DNA from: JBAZLV01 sp964586075
Lineage (GTDB): Bacteria; Nitrospirota; UBA9217
DNA length: 64,000 bases
Direction: 5' to 3'
NCBI GenBank assembly: GCA_964586075.1
Contig: CAZPGZ010000007.1
Location: 47,476-111,475 of the forward strand
Below the pieces are notes generated by a model, which was not told the DNA's origin, did no database searches, and was given only the letters and a program-made list of their open reading frames with translations. Positions 44,690 through 54,310 of this stretch are shown piece by piece. Every line of letters starts with the position of its first letter. Position 1 is the first letter of the stretch. A program made the position numbers and the translations under genes.

Positions 44690-47397
44690 GGCTTTAATTT
44701 TTCTATGACGGCATATAAAGCGGCAGTCGTTTGAGCGGTTGCGTACAGCCTCGCGGGCATCCCGGCAGTTCCTGCCGGTACTGTGCTCGACAACGCAACG
44801 GTCAGTTGCATCGGCGATCCGCCCATGGTCAGTTCGACTGTTTCATTTTGTACAACGCCGATTCGTAAAGCATCGGCAGGGTTTAACAAACAGCACGGCG
44901 CAGCAGCACGCATCGCTATGTCCGGGGAGAGCATGCTTAACTCTTCCGAACCGTAAATGTGGTGCAAAGGGAATACCAGCCACGCGTCTTGTTTCGATTT
45001 AAACGCATCCGGGACATTTTTGAAATACGGTGCCGTTTTACCGGCAGGTTCTATCAAACGCATGCCCGGATCGCCGCCGTAAAGCGTCCCGCCGACTTCC
45101 TGCTGGAACTTGTTCAACGCCTGGACTGAATTCCAACCCGGAGACCAGTACCGGGAGATCAGCGAAGCCGGCGGCCTGCCGTCATATCCCTCCATGGAAA
45201 AGGAGAGGGGCGTATCAGGGTCTTCCGGAGGTTTTGGTTCATGTACATCTCTGTTCGCCATGATCGCGGTGCGTCCGCTGTAGCGATGGGGCTGGCGCGG
45301 TATTTTTGCCCCTGCTATACGAAAATCGGCGGGAGGTGCAATGGCTCGCACCGGCGTTAATATCGGCACCACATCGGTCATATCGCGGACAATATTATCC
45401 AGCGTGGTCCAAGAAAGGCTTCCTAAACGCTCAGATGCCGTCAGTATATCACGAATCCACTTCCAACTGTCCTGAATATTTTCGCCGGGTTTGAAAACCT
45501 GATAAAAGCGCTGTGCGCGGCCTTCATTATTTACAAACGTACCGTCTGATTCCGCGCAGGTGGCTCCCGGCAGCAGTACTTCAGCCTTGGATGCCGTCTG
45601 ATTCAGAAATGCATCGATAACAATGACGTGTTCGGTTCCGTCAAAAAAGTCAGAAACAGCTTTTTTGCCCGTTCTTTGATATAGGTCGTTTTCAAGAATG
45701 AAAACAGCGTCAATCTTGTTGTAACGGGTTGCGCTTAATGCTTCTTCCAGACTTCTGTCGGCCAGCAAACATACTCCCATACTGTTGCATTCGGGGAGCG
45801 TATAAAAAAGGCCAGCAGGTCTTCCTGCTTTACACAAAGCCCCTGCGATGTTTGCGGCCGCCTGAATTATTTCTTTATTATTGAGGCTTGTACCTGAAAT
45901 AATGAGCGGTTTCTGGGCCTGTTTAAGCGTTTCTGCTATTTCTTTTGCAAGAGCGAGTACATCGCCCTGCAGTCCGGATACGGAAGGGCTACCGGCATCC
46001 AGTTCATGCGCAACGGCAAATCCAAGGCGCGCAATATCATCCGGAGCGGCATGGTGTGTTTTTGTCGCAAGATCATCAAGTTTGGTGCCGGTTGCCGTTG
46101 CGAGATAGAGCGGTCCCGTTTCGTCCTGCATGATGGTGCGGAGAGCGCCGTCATCCCAGGCAGGGATGTTCAGAGTGTTGAGGGATGATTTTGGTTTGTT
46201 TCGTGCGGCCTGTCGTAACGCCAAATCAAGCAGGGGGGCTGTATTCGTAACGTCTTCTCCAAGGACAAGTACAGCGTCCGCTGATTCTATTTCGTGCAGA
46301 GACGGCGACCGCGCCGGTCCTTTCTGGAGGATATTAATAATCAGGGATACAAGGCGATGCTCCCGGATTGCCATTCCAGAATAAAAATTATTTTTCCCGA
46401 CAAGCGACAAAAGCGCGAAATTTGATTCGAGTGATGCGCGGGGCGACCCTATGCCGATGATGTTTTTGCTCCCTGACAGGACATCGCAGATATGGTCGAG
46501 CGCGGTTGTTTTGTCAACGGGTTGAGCCTCTTTTCCATCGGCGGCATACAATGGAGTGCTGACGCGATGAACGTTGTTTACGAATTCATACCCGAACCGC
46601 CCCCGGTCGCAGAGAAAATAGCCATTGACCGCATGATTATATCGGTTCAAAATTCTGCGGATCGTGCCATACCGCTCCCCGGGAATTGTGTTGCAGCCGA
46701 GGCCACAGTGGACGCAAACAGAGGGGGCGGTCTGCAGATCCCATTTACGCGCGTAGTGGCGCTTGAAAGTCTTGTCGGTAAACACTCCGGTAGGGCAGAT
46801 TTCAACCAGATTGCCGCTGAATTCACTTTCGAGCGTGCCGTCTTCATGTCGTCCGAAATAGACGGAATCATGCGATGAAAGAGCGGTGAGATCCCGCCCG
46901 CCGGCATGGTCGCGGTAGAATCTGACACACCGATAGCAGGCTATGCAACGGTTCATTTCATGGTTCACAAATGGGCCAAGCTCCTGGTTTCGGTGCGTTC
47001 GCTTTCTGAACCGTGTTCTCCGATAGGTATGGCCGGTCATGATCGTCATGTCCTGAAGATGGCATTCGCCGCCTTCATCACACACGGGACAGTCGTGCGG
47101 ATGGTTGAGCATGAACCATTCTATGACGGAACTTCGGAATTTTTTTGCTTCAGGATCATCAATGGAAATACGCATGCCCCCGGTGACCGGCGTCATGCAG
47201 GACATGACAATTTTGCCGCGGGTGTCTTTTTCATCTTTGAAGAGTTTCACCGCACATTGACGACAGGCACCCACGGAGTGCAATGCAGGATGCCAGCAGA
47301 AGTAGGGAAGGTTAAATCCGAGCGTGAGACAGGCGTTCAGAAGGTTCTGGTCTTCCCTGACCTGATAGGGCTTGTTATGGATAAAAATAGTGATCAT
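44686..47397 (-). CDS. nuoG: NADH dehydrogenase I subunit G
   Basis: This is the large (903-residue) peripheral subunit with a molybdopterin-oxidoreductase-like C-terminal domain. The N-terminal [2Fe-2S] motif is followed by the HPHDCPVCDEGGECHLQD site (N5 region), CIACYRCVRFY, and a further CVHCGLGC with a distant Cys in YFLCDRGR. That last set would hold the extra N7 cluster found in E. coli-type NuoG. The length matches E. coli NuoG. Confidence 0.97.
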   Translation of the reverse strand: MITIFIHNKPYQVREDQNLLNACLTLGFNLPYFCWHPALHSVGACRQCAVKLFKDEKDTRGKIVMSCMTPVTGGMRISIDDPEAKKFRSSVIEWFMLNHPHDCPVCDEGGECHLQDMTIMTGHTYRRTRFRKRTHRNQELGPFVNHEMNRCIACYRCVRFYRDHAGGRDLTALSSHDSVYFGRHEDGTLESEFSGNLVEICPTGVFTDKTFKRHYARKWDLQTAPSVCVHCGLGCNTIPGERYGTIRRILNRYNHAVNGYFLCDRGRFGYEFVNNVHRVSTPLYAADGKEAQPVDKTTALDHICDVLSGSKNIIGIGSPRASLESNFALLSLVGKNNFYSGMAIREHRLVSLIINILQKGPARSPSLHEIESADAVLVLGEDVTNTAPLLDLALRQAARNKPKSSLNTLNIPAWDDGALRTIMQDETGPLYLATATGTKLDDLATKTHHAAPDDIARLGFAVAHELDAGSPSVSGLQGDVLALAKEIAETLKQAQKPLIISGTSLNNKEIIQAAANIAGALCKAGRPAGLFYTLPECNSMGVCLLADRSLEEALSATRYNKIDAVFILENDLYQRTGKKAVSDFFDGTEHVIVIDAFLNQTASKAEVLLPGATCAESDGTFVNNEGRAQRFYQVFKPGENIQDSWKWIRDILTASERLGSLSWTTLDNIVRDMTDVVPILTPVRAIAPPADFRIAGAKIPRQPHRYSGRTAIMANRDVHEPKPPEDPDTPLSFSMEGYDGRPPASLISRYWSPGWNSVQALNKFQQEVGGTLYGGDPGMRLIEPAGKTAPYFKNVPDAFKSKQDAWLVFPLHHIYGSEELSMLSPDIAMRAAAPCCLLNPADALRIGVVQNETVELTMGGSPMQLTVALSSTVPAGTAGMPARLYATAQTTAALYAVIEKLKP

Positions 47398-47414
47398 GTA
47401 GGTTCAATAATGTG

Positions 47415-48686
47415 TTATTTCCTGGGACATCCTCGTTCGTGTATATGCCGCTCAAAGTCTTCCCGAAAGTATTGCAATGCGCTTTGAAGCGGTTCAACCG
47501 CGCCGGGCGCCAGTGCGCAGAAGGTGTTTCCCGGCCCAAGCAAGGCGCAGTGATCAGCGAGCATTTGCATATCAGCAGCCCTGCCTGTGCCTTCTTCGAA
47601 CGATTCCAGTATTTTTTTGACCAGCGGCAGTCCTTCGCGGCACGGCGTGCACCAGCCGCATGATTCTCGGGCAAAGAAACTGATCAGGTTGTGCGCGAAC
47701 CCGACCGGACAGGTTTTGTCATCAAGGATGACCATGGTTCCTGTACCGAGCCGGCTTCCAGCTTTCATGACGGAATCGAAGTTCATTGTTATATCGAGAT
47801 GTTCACTGGTGAGAAAATCGGTTGAAGCGCCGCCGGGAAGCAGGCCCCGGAGCGCATGGCCGTCCTGCATGCCGCCTGCGTGATCTTCCAGAATTTCACG
47901 GATCGTCGTGCCCATGGGCAGCTCCCACAGGCCGGGCCTTTTTACTCTGCCGCTTGCTCCAAACAATTTCGTCCCGCTGTCAGGACTTTTGCTCAGTGAC
48001 TTGAACCAGTCGGCACCGTTTTTGAGAATGTGCGGTATGCAGGAAACGGTTTCCACGTTATTCACGATTGTCGGTTTGCCGAAAAGGCCGGCGACCTGCG
48101 GGAAGGGTGGTTTCGCGCGGGGTGTGGCGCGTCTACCTTCCAACGCATTCAAAAGTCCGGTTTCTTCACCGCAAATATACCGTCCTGCGCTGGCGTGAAT
48201 GCGCATATCAAGGCTGTAGCCGGAACCGAAAATGCTCTCGCCGAGATACTTGCTGGCATATGCTTCGGCGACGGATTTTTGCAGCAACCGAACTGCACGT
48301 TTGTATTCCCACCGTACAAAAATGATTACGTGAGAGGCTTCAATGGCATAGGCGCTCGCAATGGCGCCCTCAATGACCTGATGAGGATTGCCTTCGAGCA
48401 GGAACCGGTCTTTAAACGTGCCTGGCTCCATTTCGTCTGCATTCACGACAAGGTATTTGGGACGCCGTGCCTTCGGTCCCATCGGAATAAAACTCCATTT
48501 CTGTCCGGTGGGAAAGCCTGCCCCGCCCCGTCCTCGCAGGTTTGACGCTTTCACAACAGCCTGGACTTCCTGCGGAGTCATCGTGAGCGCTTTTCGAGCA
48601 GCCTGGTATCCGCCTGTTGATTCGTATTCCCGAAGCGAGAGCGGTACAGCGTCAGGCCGAATATGTTCTGTGAGCGGTCGTTCCAT
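47415..48686 (-). CDS. nuoF: NADH dehydrogenase I subunit F
   Basis: This is a 423-residue NADH- and FMN-binding subunit. The glycine-rich nucleotide site is GRGGAGFPTGQKWSF near residue 53, and the [4Fe-4S] N3 ligands are in ESCGWCTPCREG and GNTFCALA. NADH is oxidised here and electrons pass to NuoE and NuoG. Confidence 0.97.
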   Translation of the reverse strand: MERPLTEHIRPDAVPLSLREYESTGGYQAARKALTMTPQEVQAVVKASNLRGRGGAGFPTGQKWSFIPMGPKARRPKYLVVNADEMEPGTFKDRFLLEGNPHQVIEGAIASAYAIEASHVIIFVRWEYKRAVRLLQKSVAEAYASKYLGESIFGSGYSLDMRIHASAGRYICGEETGLLNALEGRRATPRAKPPFPQVAGLFGKPTIVNNVETVSCIPHILKNGADWFKSLSKSPDSGTKLFGASGRVKRPGLWELPMGTTIREILEDHAGGMQDGHALRGLLPGGASTDFLTSEHLDITMNFDSVMKAGSRLGTGTMVILDDKTCPVGFAHNLISFFARESCGWCTPCREGLPLVKKILESFEEGTGRAADMQMLADHCALLGPGNTFCALAPGAVEPLQSALQYFREDFERHIHERGCPRK

Positions 48687-48756
48687 AATGGTATGCAGCG
48701 AAAAAAACGGCGTAGAATCGTGACGGATTTCAGTGAGCGCAGTTCAAATCCGCCCG

Positions 48757-49221
48757 TTATTCATAGGTTGACAATATTTTTTCGATCATTGCCGGCGTTA
48801 CCGGGCCGTACAAATCGTCATCAATCATCATTGCCGGTGCACGGTCGCACGCTCCCAAACAGGCGACCGGAAGCAGCGTGAACTGTTTGTTTGGCGTCGT
48901 TTCTCCAAGGCCGATGCCGATTTTTTCTTTTATCGAGTCCAGAAGAGGATTATATCCCATGATCCAGCAACTGACGCTGTCGCAGATGAGGATTACATGT
49001 TTGCCCACGGGTTTTCTGAAAATGAAGTTGTAAAATGTAGCCACCGAATCGAGTTCATGTGCCGTCATGTCAAGCATCGCGGCAACATCTTTGATCGATT
49101 CATCAGACACCCATCCACGATGCCGCTGTACAATACTCAGCGCTTCAAGGGAAGCCGATGCCTTTGTCGGAAGGTGTTGCAACTCCGCTATAATTTCCTG
49201 TTGTTCTTGTTTACTTAACAT
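48757..49221 (-). CDS. nuoE: NADH dehydrogenase I subunit E
   Basis: This is a 154-residue thioredoxin-fold subunit that binds the off-path [2Fe-2S] cluster N1a. Its four ligands are seen in ICDSVSC (C-x4-C) and ACLGAC (C-x3-C). It sits between nuoCD and nuoF, as in E. coli. Confidence 0.95.
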   Translation of the reverse strand: MLSKQEQQEIIAELQHLPTKASASLEALSIVQRHRGWVSDESIKDVAAMLDMTAHELDSVATFYNFIFRKPVGKHVILICDSVSCWIMGYNPLLDSIKEKIGIGLGETTPNKQFTLLPVACLGACDRAPAMMIDDDLYGPVTPAMIEKILSTYE

Positions 49222-49275
49222 GGTTATCTCTGCCTAGCTGGAAAAACGGTGACTCGGAGATGTATCATTCAAACG

Positions 49276-51093
49276 TTATCTGTCTATGTCTGCCAGGATG
49301 AAATCAATGCTTCCCAAAATCGCCATGAGGTCGGCAATCATCCGTCCTTTGCTCATTTTCGGCACCATCTGCATATGCGCAAACGAGGGGGTGCGGATGC
49401 GTGTCCGGTAGGAGGTTGTACTCCCATCGCTGATCAAATAATAGCCGTTGTTACCTTTGGTCGCTTCTATTCCGAGAAAAGATTCACCCGGCGGTATGAC
49501 CGGTCCCCAGCTTACGCTCAAAAAATGGTTGATGAGGGTTTCGATATCATGCATGGTGCGTTCTTTCGAAGGCGGTGTTGTCAGCGGGTGATCAGATTTG
49601 TAAGGCCCTGCCGGCATATTGTTCACGCATTGTTCTACAATGCGCAGGCTTTGGCGTATTTCTTCAATTCGCACGACGGCCCGGTCATAGCAGTCCCCGT
49701 GGACCGCCGTCGGAACGTCAAATGCAAACTGGTCATAACCTGAATAGGGGCGTTTTTTTCTGAAGTCCCAATCGAACCCGCAGGCACGGAGCCCCGGACC
49801 GGTTATGCCCCATTCTATGGCATCTGCGGCGGTGTATTTGCCCACGCCAATGGTGCGCGCCTTGAATATTCTGTTCTGCATGACGATTGCATCGTATTCT
49901 TTCAAGCGGGGTGGCAGGTATTTGAGGAAAGACTTTATACTGACATCCCAGTTTTTGGGGAGATCATGTGCCACGCCGCCGATTCTGAACCATGCCGGGT
50001 GCATGCGGCCGCCGCAGATGGCTTCTATAATGTCAAAGACGCGTTCTCGGTCCGTGAACATGTAGAAAACAGGTGAAAGCGAACCTACATCCTGGGCAAA
50101 GGTGCCGTACCAAACGAGATGATTAGCAATGCGGAAAAGTTCGGACAGCATCACGCGGATGACCTTTGCTCGATCGGGCACCTCGATACCGGCAAGCCTT
50201 TCCACAGCAAGGCAGTAGACGAGGTTGTTCATGACGCCGCCGAAATAATCAATACGGTCGGTGTAGGGTATAAAGGTGTGCCAGGACTGGCGTTCCCCCA
50301 TTTTTTCCGCGCCGCGGTGGTGGTATCCGATATCGGGTACCATGTTTACGATTTCTTCGCCATCAAGCTGAAGTATCAAGCGGAGAAGCCCGTGGGTTCC
50401 GGGATGCTGGGGCCCGACGTTCAAAAACAGAAAATCCGTATCATCCGTTCCGTGTTGCATGCCCCAATCCTCAGGCTTAAACTGAAGGGCGGTCTGTTCC
50501 GCCAGTTCCTTTTCGTCAGGCAGACGAAAAGGTTCCATTTCCGTAGCACGCGCAGGATGGTCCTTGCAAAGAGGATGACCCTGCCAGGTCGGGGGCATCA
50601 ATATTCTTCTCAGATGCGGGTGACCGTCAAATCTGATCCCGAACATGTCCCAGACTTCCCGTTCATACCAATCTGCTGATTCCCACAGACCAGTGATCGA
50701 GGGGAGAGAGCAGGAATCGCGCATAAGAGGAACTTTGATCCTGATATCTTCATTTCTGTCATATGAGAGGAGGTGGTACACAACAGTAAAGTCGCTTGAA
50801 GGCTGGCCGGACCGGTTTAAACGCATCCGTTCGTCGATAGCCGTGAGGTCATACAATGTTCGATAGGGATTTTCTATGACTGTTTTAAGATGACGAAGCA
50901 CAGCTGCTGCCGAGTCTCGATTGACCCAGAGTGTGGGAATTGCGTCTTCTGTTTCCTGCACAGCCAGCAGGGACTGGCTGAAGGCAGATTTCAAATCGTG
51001 GATAATGGAGGAATTTGCAGGCATAAGAATTTCAGAAAACGCCGCAGAAATATAGTAAAGGCGGCTGCTCTTTTCAACGGAAAGCAGGAACAC
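49276..51093 (-). CDS. nuoC: NADH dehydrogenase I fused subunit C/D
   Basis: This is a single 605-residue protein joining NuoC (residues about 30-200, with YEREVWDMFGIRFDGHPHLRRI) and NuoD (about 225-605, with NVGPQHPGTHGLLRL and the quinone-site pattern SLSPVFYMFTDRE). The NuoC/D fusion is the arrangement of E. coli and some other lineages. The start is uncertain: the first codon is GTG at 51093 (preceded by GGAAG), and an ATG at 51024 is the alternative. Confidence 0.96.
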   Translation of the reverse strand: MFLLSVEKSSRLYYISAAFSEILMPANSSIIHDLKSAFSQSLLAVQETEDAIPTLWVNRDSAAAVLRHLKTVIENPYRTLYDLTAIDERMRLNRSGQPSSDFTVVYHLLSYDRNEDIRIKVPLMRDSCSLPSITGLWESADWYEREVWDMFGIRFDGHPHLRRILMPPTWQGHPLCKDHPARATEMEPFRLPDEKELAEQTALQFKPEDWGMQHGTDDTDFLFLNVGPQHPGTHGLLRLILQLDGEEIVNMVPDIGYHHRGAEKMGERQSWHTFIPYTDRIDYFGGVMNNLVYCLAVERLAGIEVPDRAKVIRVMLSELFRIANHLVWYGTFAQDVGSLSPVFYMFTDRERVFDIIEAICGGRMHPAWFRIGGVAHDLPKNWDVSIKSFLKYLPPRLKEYDAIVMQNRIFKARTIGVGKYTAADAIEWGITGPGLRACGFDWDFRKKRPYSGYDQFAFDVPTAVHGDCYDRAVVRIEEIRQSLRIVEQCVNNMPAGPYKSDHPLTTPPSKERTMHDIETLINHFLSVSWGPVIPPGESFLGIEATKGNNGYYLISDGSTTSYRTRIRTPSFAHMQMVPKMSKGRMIADLMAILGSIDFILADIDR

Positions 51094-51158
51094 CTTCGCT
51101 TCCGGGCATTTCTGTTCTTAATAGCTATTACGTCCTTTGTATGGTAGTAATCGTGCTG

Positions 51159-51782
51159 TTACACTTCATCCATCGGTCGAAGTATTGCCGCTTTTTCCCG
51201 TTCTTCGCGCTTTAGATCCCGCATGGACGGCATCTCCGGCCGCAGGATATCCTGTGAACCGGCGACCCAGCTTAAAGGACGCCGCTCACTCCCTATCTTT
51301 TGACTCAGCAGCAGCAGGCCTTCCATGAACGCGTCAGGCCGGGGGGGGCAACCCGGCACATATACATCTACTGGCAGGAACTTATCCACACCCTGAACGA
51401 CGCTGTAGATATCGTACATTCCTCCTGAATTGGCGCAAGAGCCCATGGAGATAACCCAGCGTGGTTCCATCATCTGCTCATACAGCCGCTTGATGACCGG
51501 CGCCATCTTGATAAATACTGTTCCCGCAACGATCATCATATCGGCCTCACGCGGCGTGGCGCGGATTACTTCCGCGCCGAACCGCGCGACGTCATATTTG
51601 CTGGTGAGGCTCGTCGCCATTTCAACATAACAGCAGGAGAGTCCGAAGTTGAACGGCCAGATGGAGTTCTTTCTTCCCCACGCCACCATGTCGCAAAGTC
51701 GCGTGAAAAGCAGGTTTTTACGGACGGCATCTTCCAGCATGCCGTCTGCGGATGCTGGCGGTCCTGCAGGTTGCAACTGCAT
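51159..51782 (-). CDS. nuoB: NADH dehydrogenase I subunit B
   Basis: This is a 207-residue subunit carrying the terminal [4Fe-4S] cluster N2, which reduces quinone. The ligands include the tandem cysteines in GLSCCYVEM, one in GSCANSGG and one in PGCPPRPDA. It follows nuoA by 33 bases. Confidence 0.97.
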   Translation of the reverse strand: MQLQPAGPPASADGMLEDAVRKNLLFTRLCDMVAWGRKNSIWPFNFGLSCCYVEMATSLTSKYDVARFGAEVIRATPREADMMIVAGTVFIKMAPVIKRLYEQMMEPRWVISMGSCANSGGMYDIYSVVQGVDKFLPVDVYVPGCPPRPDAFMEGLLLLSQKIGSERRPLSWVAGSQDILRPEMPSMRDLKREEREKAAILRPMDEV

Positions 51783-51815
51783 ATCTGTACAGTCCTTTCA
51801 TGACCGGGAACAGCA

Positions 51816-52202
51816 TTAGTTCACGGGTTTTCCCCATTCCAGTGCTTTGAGACGCCAAAGATAGACGAGGGCAGCTCCAAGAACGCTGATGAAGATGAGC
51901 ATCTCTAAATACCCGGGCCATCCTGCTTCCCGGATTGATACTGCCCAGGCGAAGATGAAGACTGCTTCCAGATCGAAAACGACGAAGAACATTGCAAGCA
52001 GGTAAAATTTGCTATCGAAGCGAATGCGTGCGGTTCCGGTGGAACGAATGCCGGATTCGTATGGCTCTGCCGTTTGCTTTTCTCGATGCCGCTCACCCAG
52101 AATGAACGAGAGCGCAATCATGCCGGTGACCAGAATGATGACCGCTGCGAAATATACGGCCAAAGGCCATAAGGAGGTGTCTGCTTCGGGGCCGTGCAAC
52201 AT
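51816..52202 (-). CDS. nuoA: NADH dehydrogenase I subunit A
   Basis: This is a 128-residue, three-helix membrane subunit next to the quinone site. The ESGIRSTGTARIRFDSKFYL loop and FVVFDLEAVFIFAW helix are diagnostic. It is the first gene of the operon. A sigma-70-like promoter lies immediately upstream, so close that the predicted transcription start falls on the ATG, and no ribosome site is visible; translation may be leaderless. Confidence 0.96.
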   Translation of the reverse strand: MLHGPEADTSLWPLAVYFAAVIILVTGMIALSFILGERHREKQTAEPYESGIRSTGTARIRFDSKFYLLAMFFVVFDLEAVFIFAWAVSIREAGWPGYLEMLIFISVLGAALVYLWRLKALEWGKPVN

Positions 52203-52208
52203 GGTAAA

Positions 52209-52236
52209 AGAATATCACAGTAGGAAAGAAAGTCAA
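52209..52236 (-). promoter_or_regulatory. nuo operon promoter
   Basis: On the minus strand TTGACT (52231-52236) and TATTCT (52209-52214) are separated by 16 bases. The A of the nuoA ATG is 7 bases after the -10. Confidence 0.65.
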
Positions 52237-52271
52237 GCATGCAGCAGAGGAAACAGTCCTGAACACAATTG

Positions 52272-52309
52272 AAAAAAAATAAAAAAGCGGGGCGTAGATG
52301 CCCCGCTTT
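52272..52309 (-). terminator. Terminator of the octaheme reductase gene
   Basis: A 10-base-pair GC-rich stem (52284-52293 with 52300-52309) and a 6-base loop are followed on the minus strand by a long T-run. It separates the reductase gene from the nuo operon. Confidence 0.9.
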
Positions 52310-52341
52310 GAAAAAATGCTTCGAGATGGTTTTTTTATGGG

Positions 52342-53994
52342 TTATTTTGGCGCCATTGCATCGGCGAGAATTTTGATGCCCTTTTGTGCTTCGTCCACGG
52401 ATTTGGTGAGCGACTCCCTGGCCATTTCAGGATTATGGAAGCCATCGGAATTTTCCGCTGTCCAGTATTCCCAGAGGACGTGTGCCTTCAGATGCTGGTC
52501 CTGTGCCTGCTTGATGGCCTCGGGGTTGAGTCCCATTTTTTTAGCTTCCATAATTTTGTCGATGAGGGCAGCAATCCAGAATTCTGCTTTACGCAATTTG
52601 CCTTTTGTAAAAGCTTTGATCGAGTCGATTGAGTATGCTGCTTGCTCCGGTGTCCAGTTCGCGTGGCACCTGGCCGTGAGGCACGTATCTTTCAACTGTA
52701 CCCTCGGAGTGACTGCAAAATGTGAAGTAAAAACCTTGCCTGTCTTCCGGTCCTTTATTTTTGGGGTGTGGCAGTTGTCGCAACTTGCTCCATACCGTGC
52801 ATGCTTTGAGTTGTAATACGTTTCCGATTCCGGGTGCTGGGCCTTCCAGAGAAGCCCGCCCGTGAGTGCGTGCTTGAAATCCAGAAAATTGATCTGATTC
52901 ACATAGTGATCATAGAGACCAAAAACGTCTTTGTACGGAATATGGTTTGCCCTGCCGTCTGTCATTTTGACGGTGAATGCTGAGAGATCGGGATTTTTCG
53001 TATCATAGCCCGGGTTGCAGTTGTATTCCACATGGCACTGACCGCACAGAAGCCGTGAATCGTACGAATCAAGCAAGGCTATTTTTCTGGTGAAACCTCT
53101 CATGCCCATGTCTATCACGGTAAATCCTGTTCTCTTCGGGTCTTTGTGCCAAAGCGTGTCCGACTCGGGTCTGGTCAGGGCCTGAATCAGCGCGTCCCGC
53201 ACGATTCTCGGTTTTGCTGCGTGCGGATCATGACAGGTAAAGCAATTCAGTCCGTGCTGTACATCCTTGACCAGTTCGATGACGTTGGATGTCCTCGACC
53301 ATGTTGCTTCGGCGCTTGGTTCACCGAGATACGACCATTTCAAAATATGGTCCTGGGTCTTGCACTGGAGACAGACGGGATTTGCTGCGACAGCGGTCTG
53401 GGGAAGAAATGTTTTCTGTTCTTTAACTTCCGGATGCGTGTCTTTGAGGATGTCCCATGCTTTGCCTGTTTCCAGGATATAGTTCCAGCCGTTCTTTCCT
53501 TGGAAGCGACCGCCGAAGGCTCGGTCGACGGCAAAATTATCAACGAGCATATTGACATGGCTTCTGGTCAGTGCATGTTCCTTGGTGAACCCGTGTCCTG
53601 CCATCAGTTTATCCCAGAACGGGTTAGGGGCCCTGTTGGTAAGCTGCGATTTTTCATCGCGTGCCGGGCGGTGATACGCTTGCTTCAGAAATGTAGCATA
53701 CTGGCTGCTGTGGCACTGACCGCATGCCTTCCAGGATGTGTCGGTTACGGGTCGAGTCTTCGGACCGGGGTCTTCCACGTGTTTGGTCAGGCCTGTGTGG
53801 CAGTTTACGCAGTTAATCTTTGCATGCACTCCCATGCTGCGCAACTGTTTTATGGTATCATGGCAGTTATAGCACGTTTCAACTGCGGCAGGTTTTTCCT
53901 GTCCCGGTTTTGCTGCGCAAACAGCTGCCAAGAAAAGAATGGTGCTTAAAACGAGGCCGATGGACATAGCCACTACGACGGTTTTTTTTCTCAT
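52342..53994 (-). CDS. Octaheme cytochrome c nitrite reductase (ONR)
   Basis: This is a 550-residue exported cytochrome with a signal peptide of about 28 residues and eight heme-attachment sites. In order they are CYNCH (41), CVNCH (62), CGQCH (91), CLQCK (208), CFTCH (251), CGQCH (317), CDNCH (405) and CLTARCH (438). The fourth site ends in lysine rather than histidine, the mark of the catalytic heme in NrfA-type and octaheme nitrite reductases. That lysine being on the fourth of eight hemes fits the Thioalkalivibrio-type octaheme enzyme rather than pentaheme NrfA. The catalytic Tyr is likely Tyr324 in HVEYNC; Cys326 stands two residues on, where octaheme enzymes form a Tyr-Cys bond. His387 in QHPESE matches the catalytic His. 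It should reduce nitrite to ammonia (also hydroxylamine or sulfite) in the periplasm. The last site is CX4CH. No quinol-oxidising partner is adjacent. The second ATG (53994) is preferred: GGAGG is 10 bases upstream of it but only one base before the first ATG. Confidence 0.92.
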   Translation of the reverse strand: MRKKTVVVAMSIGLVLSTILFLAAVCAAKPGQEKPAAVETCYNCHDTIKQLRSMGVHAKINCVNCHTGLTKHVEDPGPKTRPVTDTSWKACGQCHSSQYATFLKQAYHRPARDEKSQLTNRAPNPFWDKLMAGHGFTKEHALTRSHVNMLVDNFAVDRAFGGRFQGKNGWNYILETGKAWDILKDTHPEVKEQKTFLPQTAVAANPVCLQCKTQDHILKWSYLGEPSAEATWSRTSNVIELVKDVQHGLNCFTCHDPHAAKPRIVRDALIQALTRPESDTLWHKDPKRTGFTVIDMGMRGFTRKIALLDSYDSRLLCGQCHVEYNCNPGYDTKNPDLSAFTVKMTDGRANHIPYKDVFGLYDHYVNQINFLDFKHALTGGLLWKAQHPESETYYNSKHARYGASCDNCHTPKIKDRKTGKVFTSHFAVTPRVQLKDTCLTARCHANWTPEQAAYSIDSIKAFTKGKLRKAEFWIAALIDKIMEAKKMGLNPEAIKQAQDQHLKAHVLWEYWTAENSDGFHNPEMARESLTKSVDEAQKGIKILADAMAPK

Positions 53995-54130
53995 TATTGT
54001 CATTCCTCCTTAATTATCCAGGGTCGCAGCAGCCGTGAGCGCAGCTGAATTTATGCTGGTTTATAAATAGAGGTGTTCTTGTTCCGAGTTCGTGTGCTTA
54101 TGGCCATATGTTTTTTTATGTTTATTTGCT

Positions 54131-54139
54131 ACTATAGCA
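54131..54139 (-). promoter_or_regulatory. Extended -10 promoter of the octaheme reductase
   Basis: On the minus strand TGC followed by TATAGT, about 137 bases before the start codon; no clear -35. The leader 53995-54130 holds no recognisable riboswitch or Fnr/Crp dyad. Confidence 0.4.
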
Positions 54140-54259
54140 TAAATTCCTGTTTTTTTACGATGATAACCGAAAAAACACAGGTTTTATCATAGAACGTATC
54201 AATGCCGTAGCAGTGGAATAGATGAACTATGTAGACTTCTGTTAAAAGACAATTTTGCC

Positions 54260-54288
54260 TTGACTTTTAAGAGGTTGTACACTATATT
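54260..54288 (+). promoter_or_regulatory. ihfA promoter
   Basis: TTGACT (54260-54265), a 17-base spacer and TATATT (54283-54288), ending about 22 bases before the ATG with its GGAGG site. Confidence 0.75.
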
Positions 54289-54310
54289 ATCCTGCGTAGA
54301 GGAGGGGACT

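Noticed and set aside
48030..48545. 171-codon plus-strand frame opposite nuoF
   Set aside because: Shadow of nuoF; no independent evidence.
53146..53949. Long open frame opposite the octaheme reductase (267 codons, plus strand)
   Set aside because: It is antisense to a gene with eight heme motifs, has no family features, and owes its length to the codon usage of the real gene.
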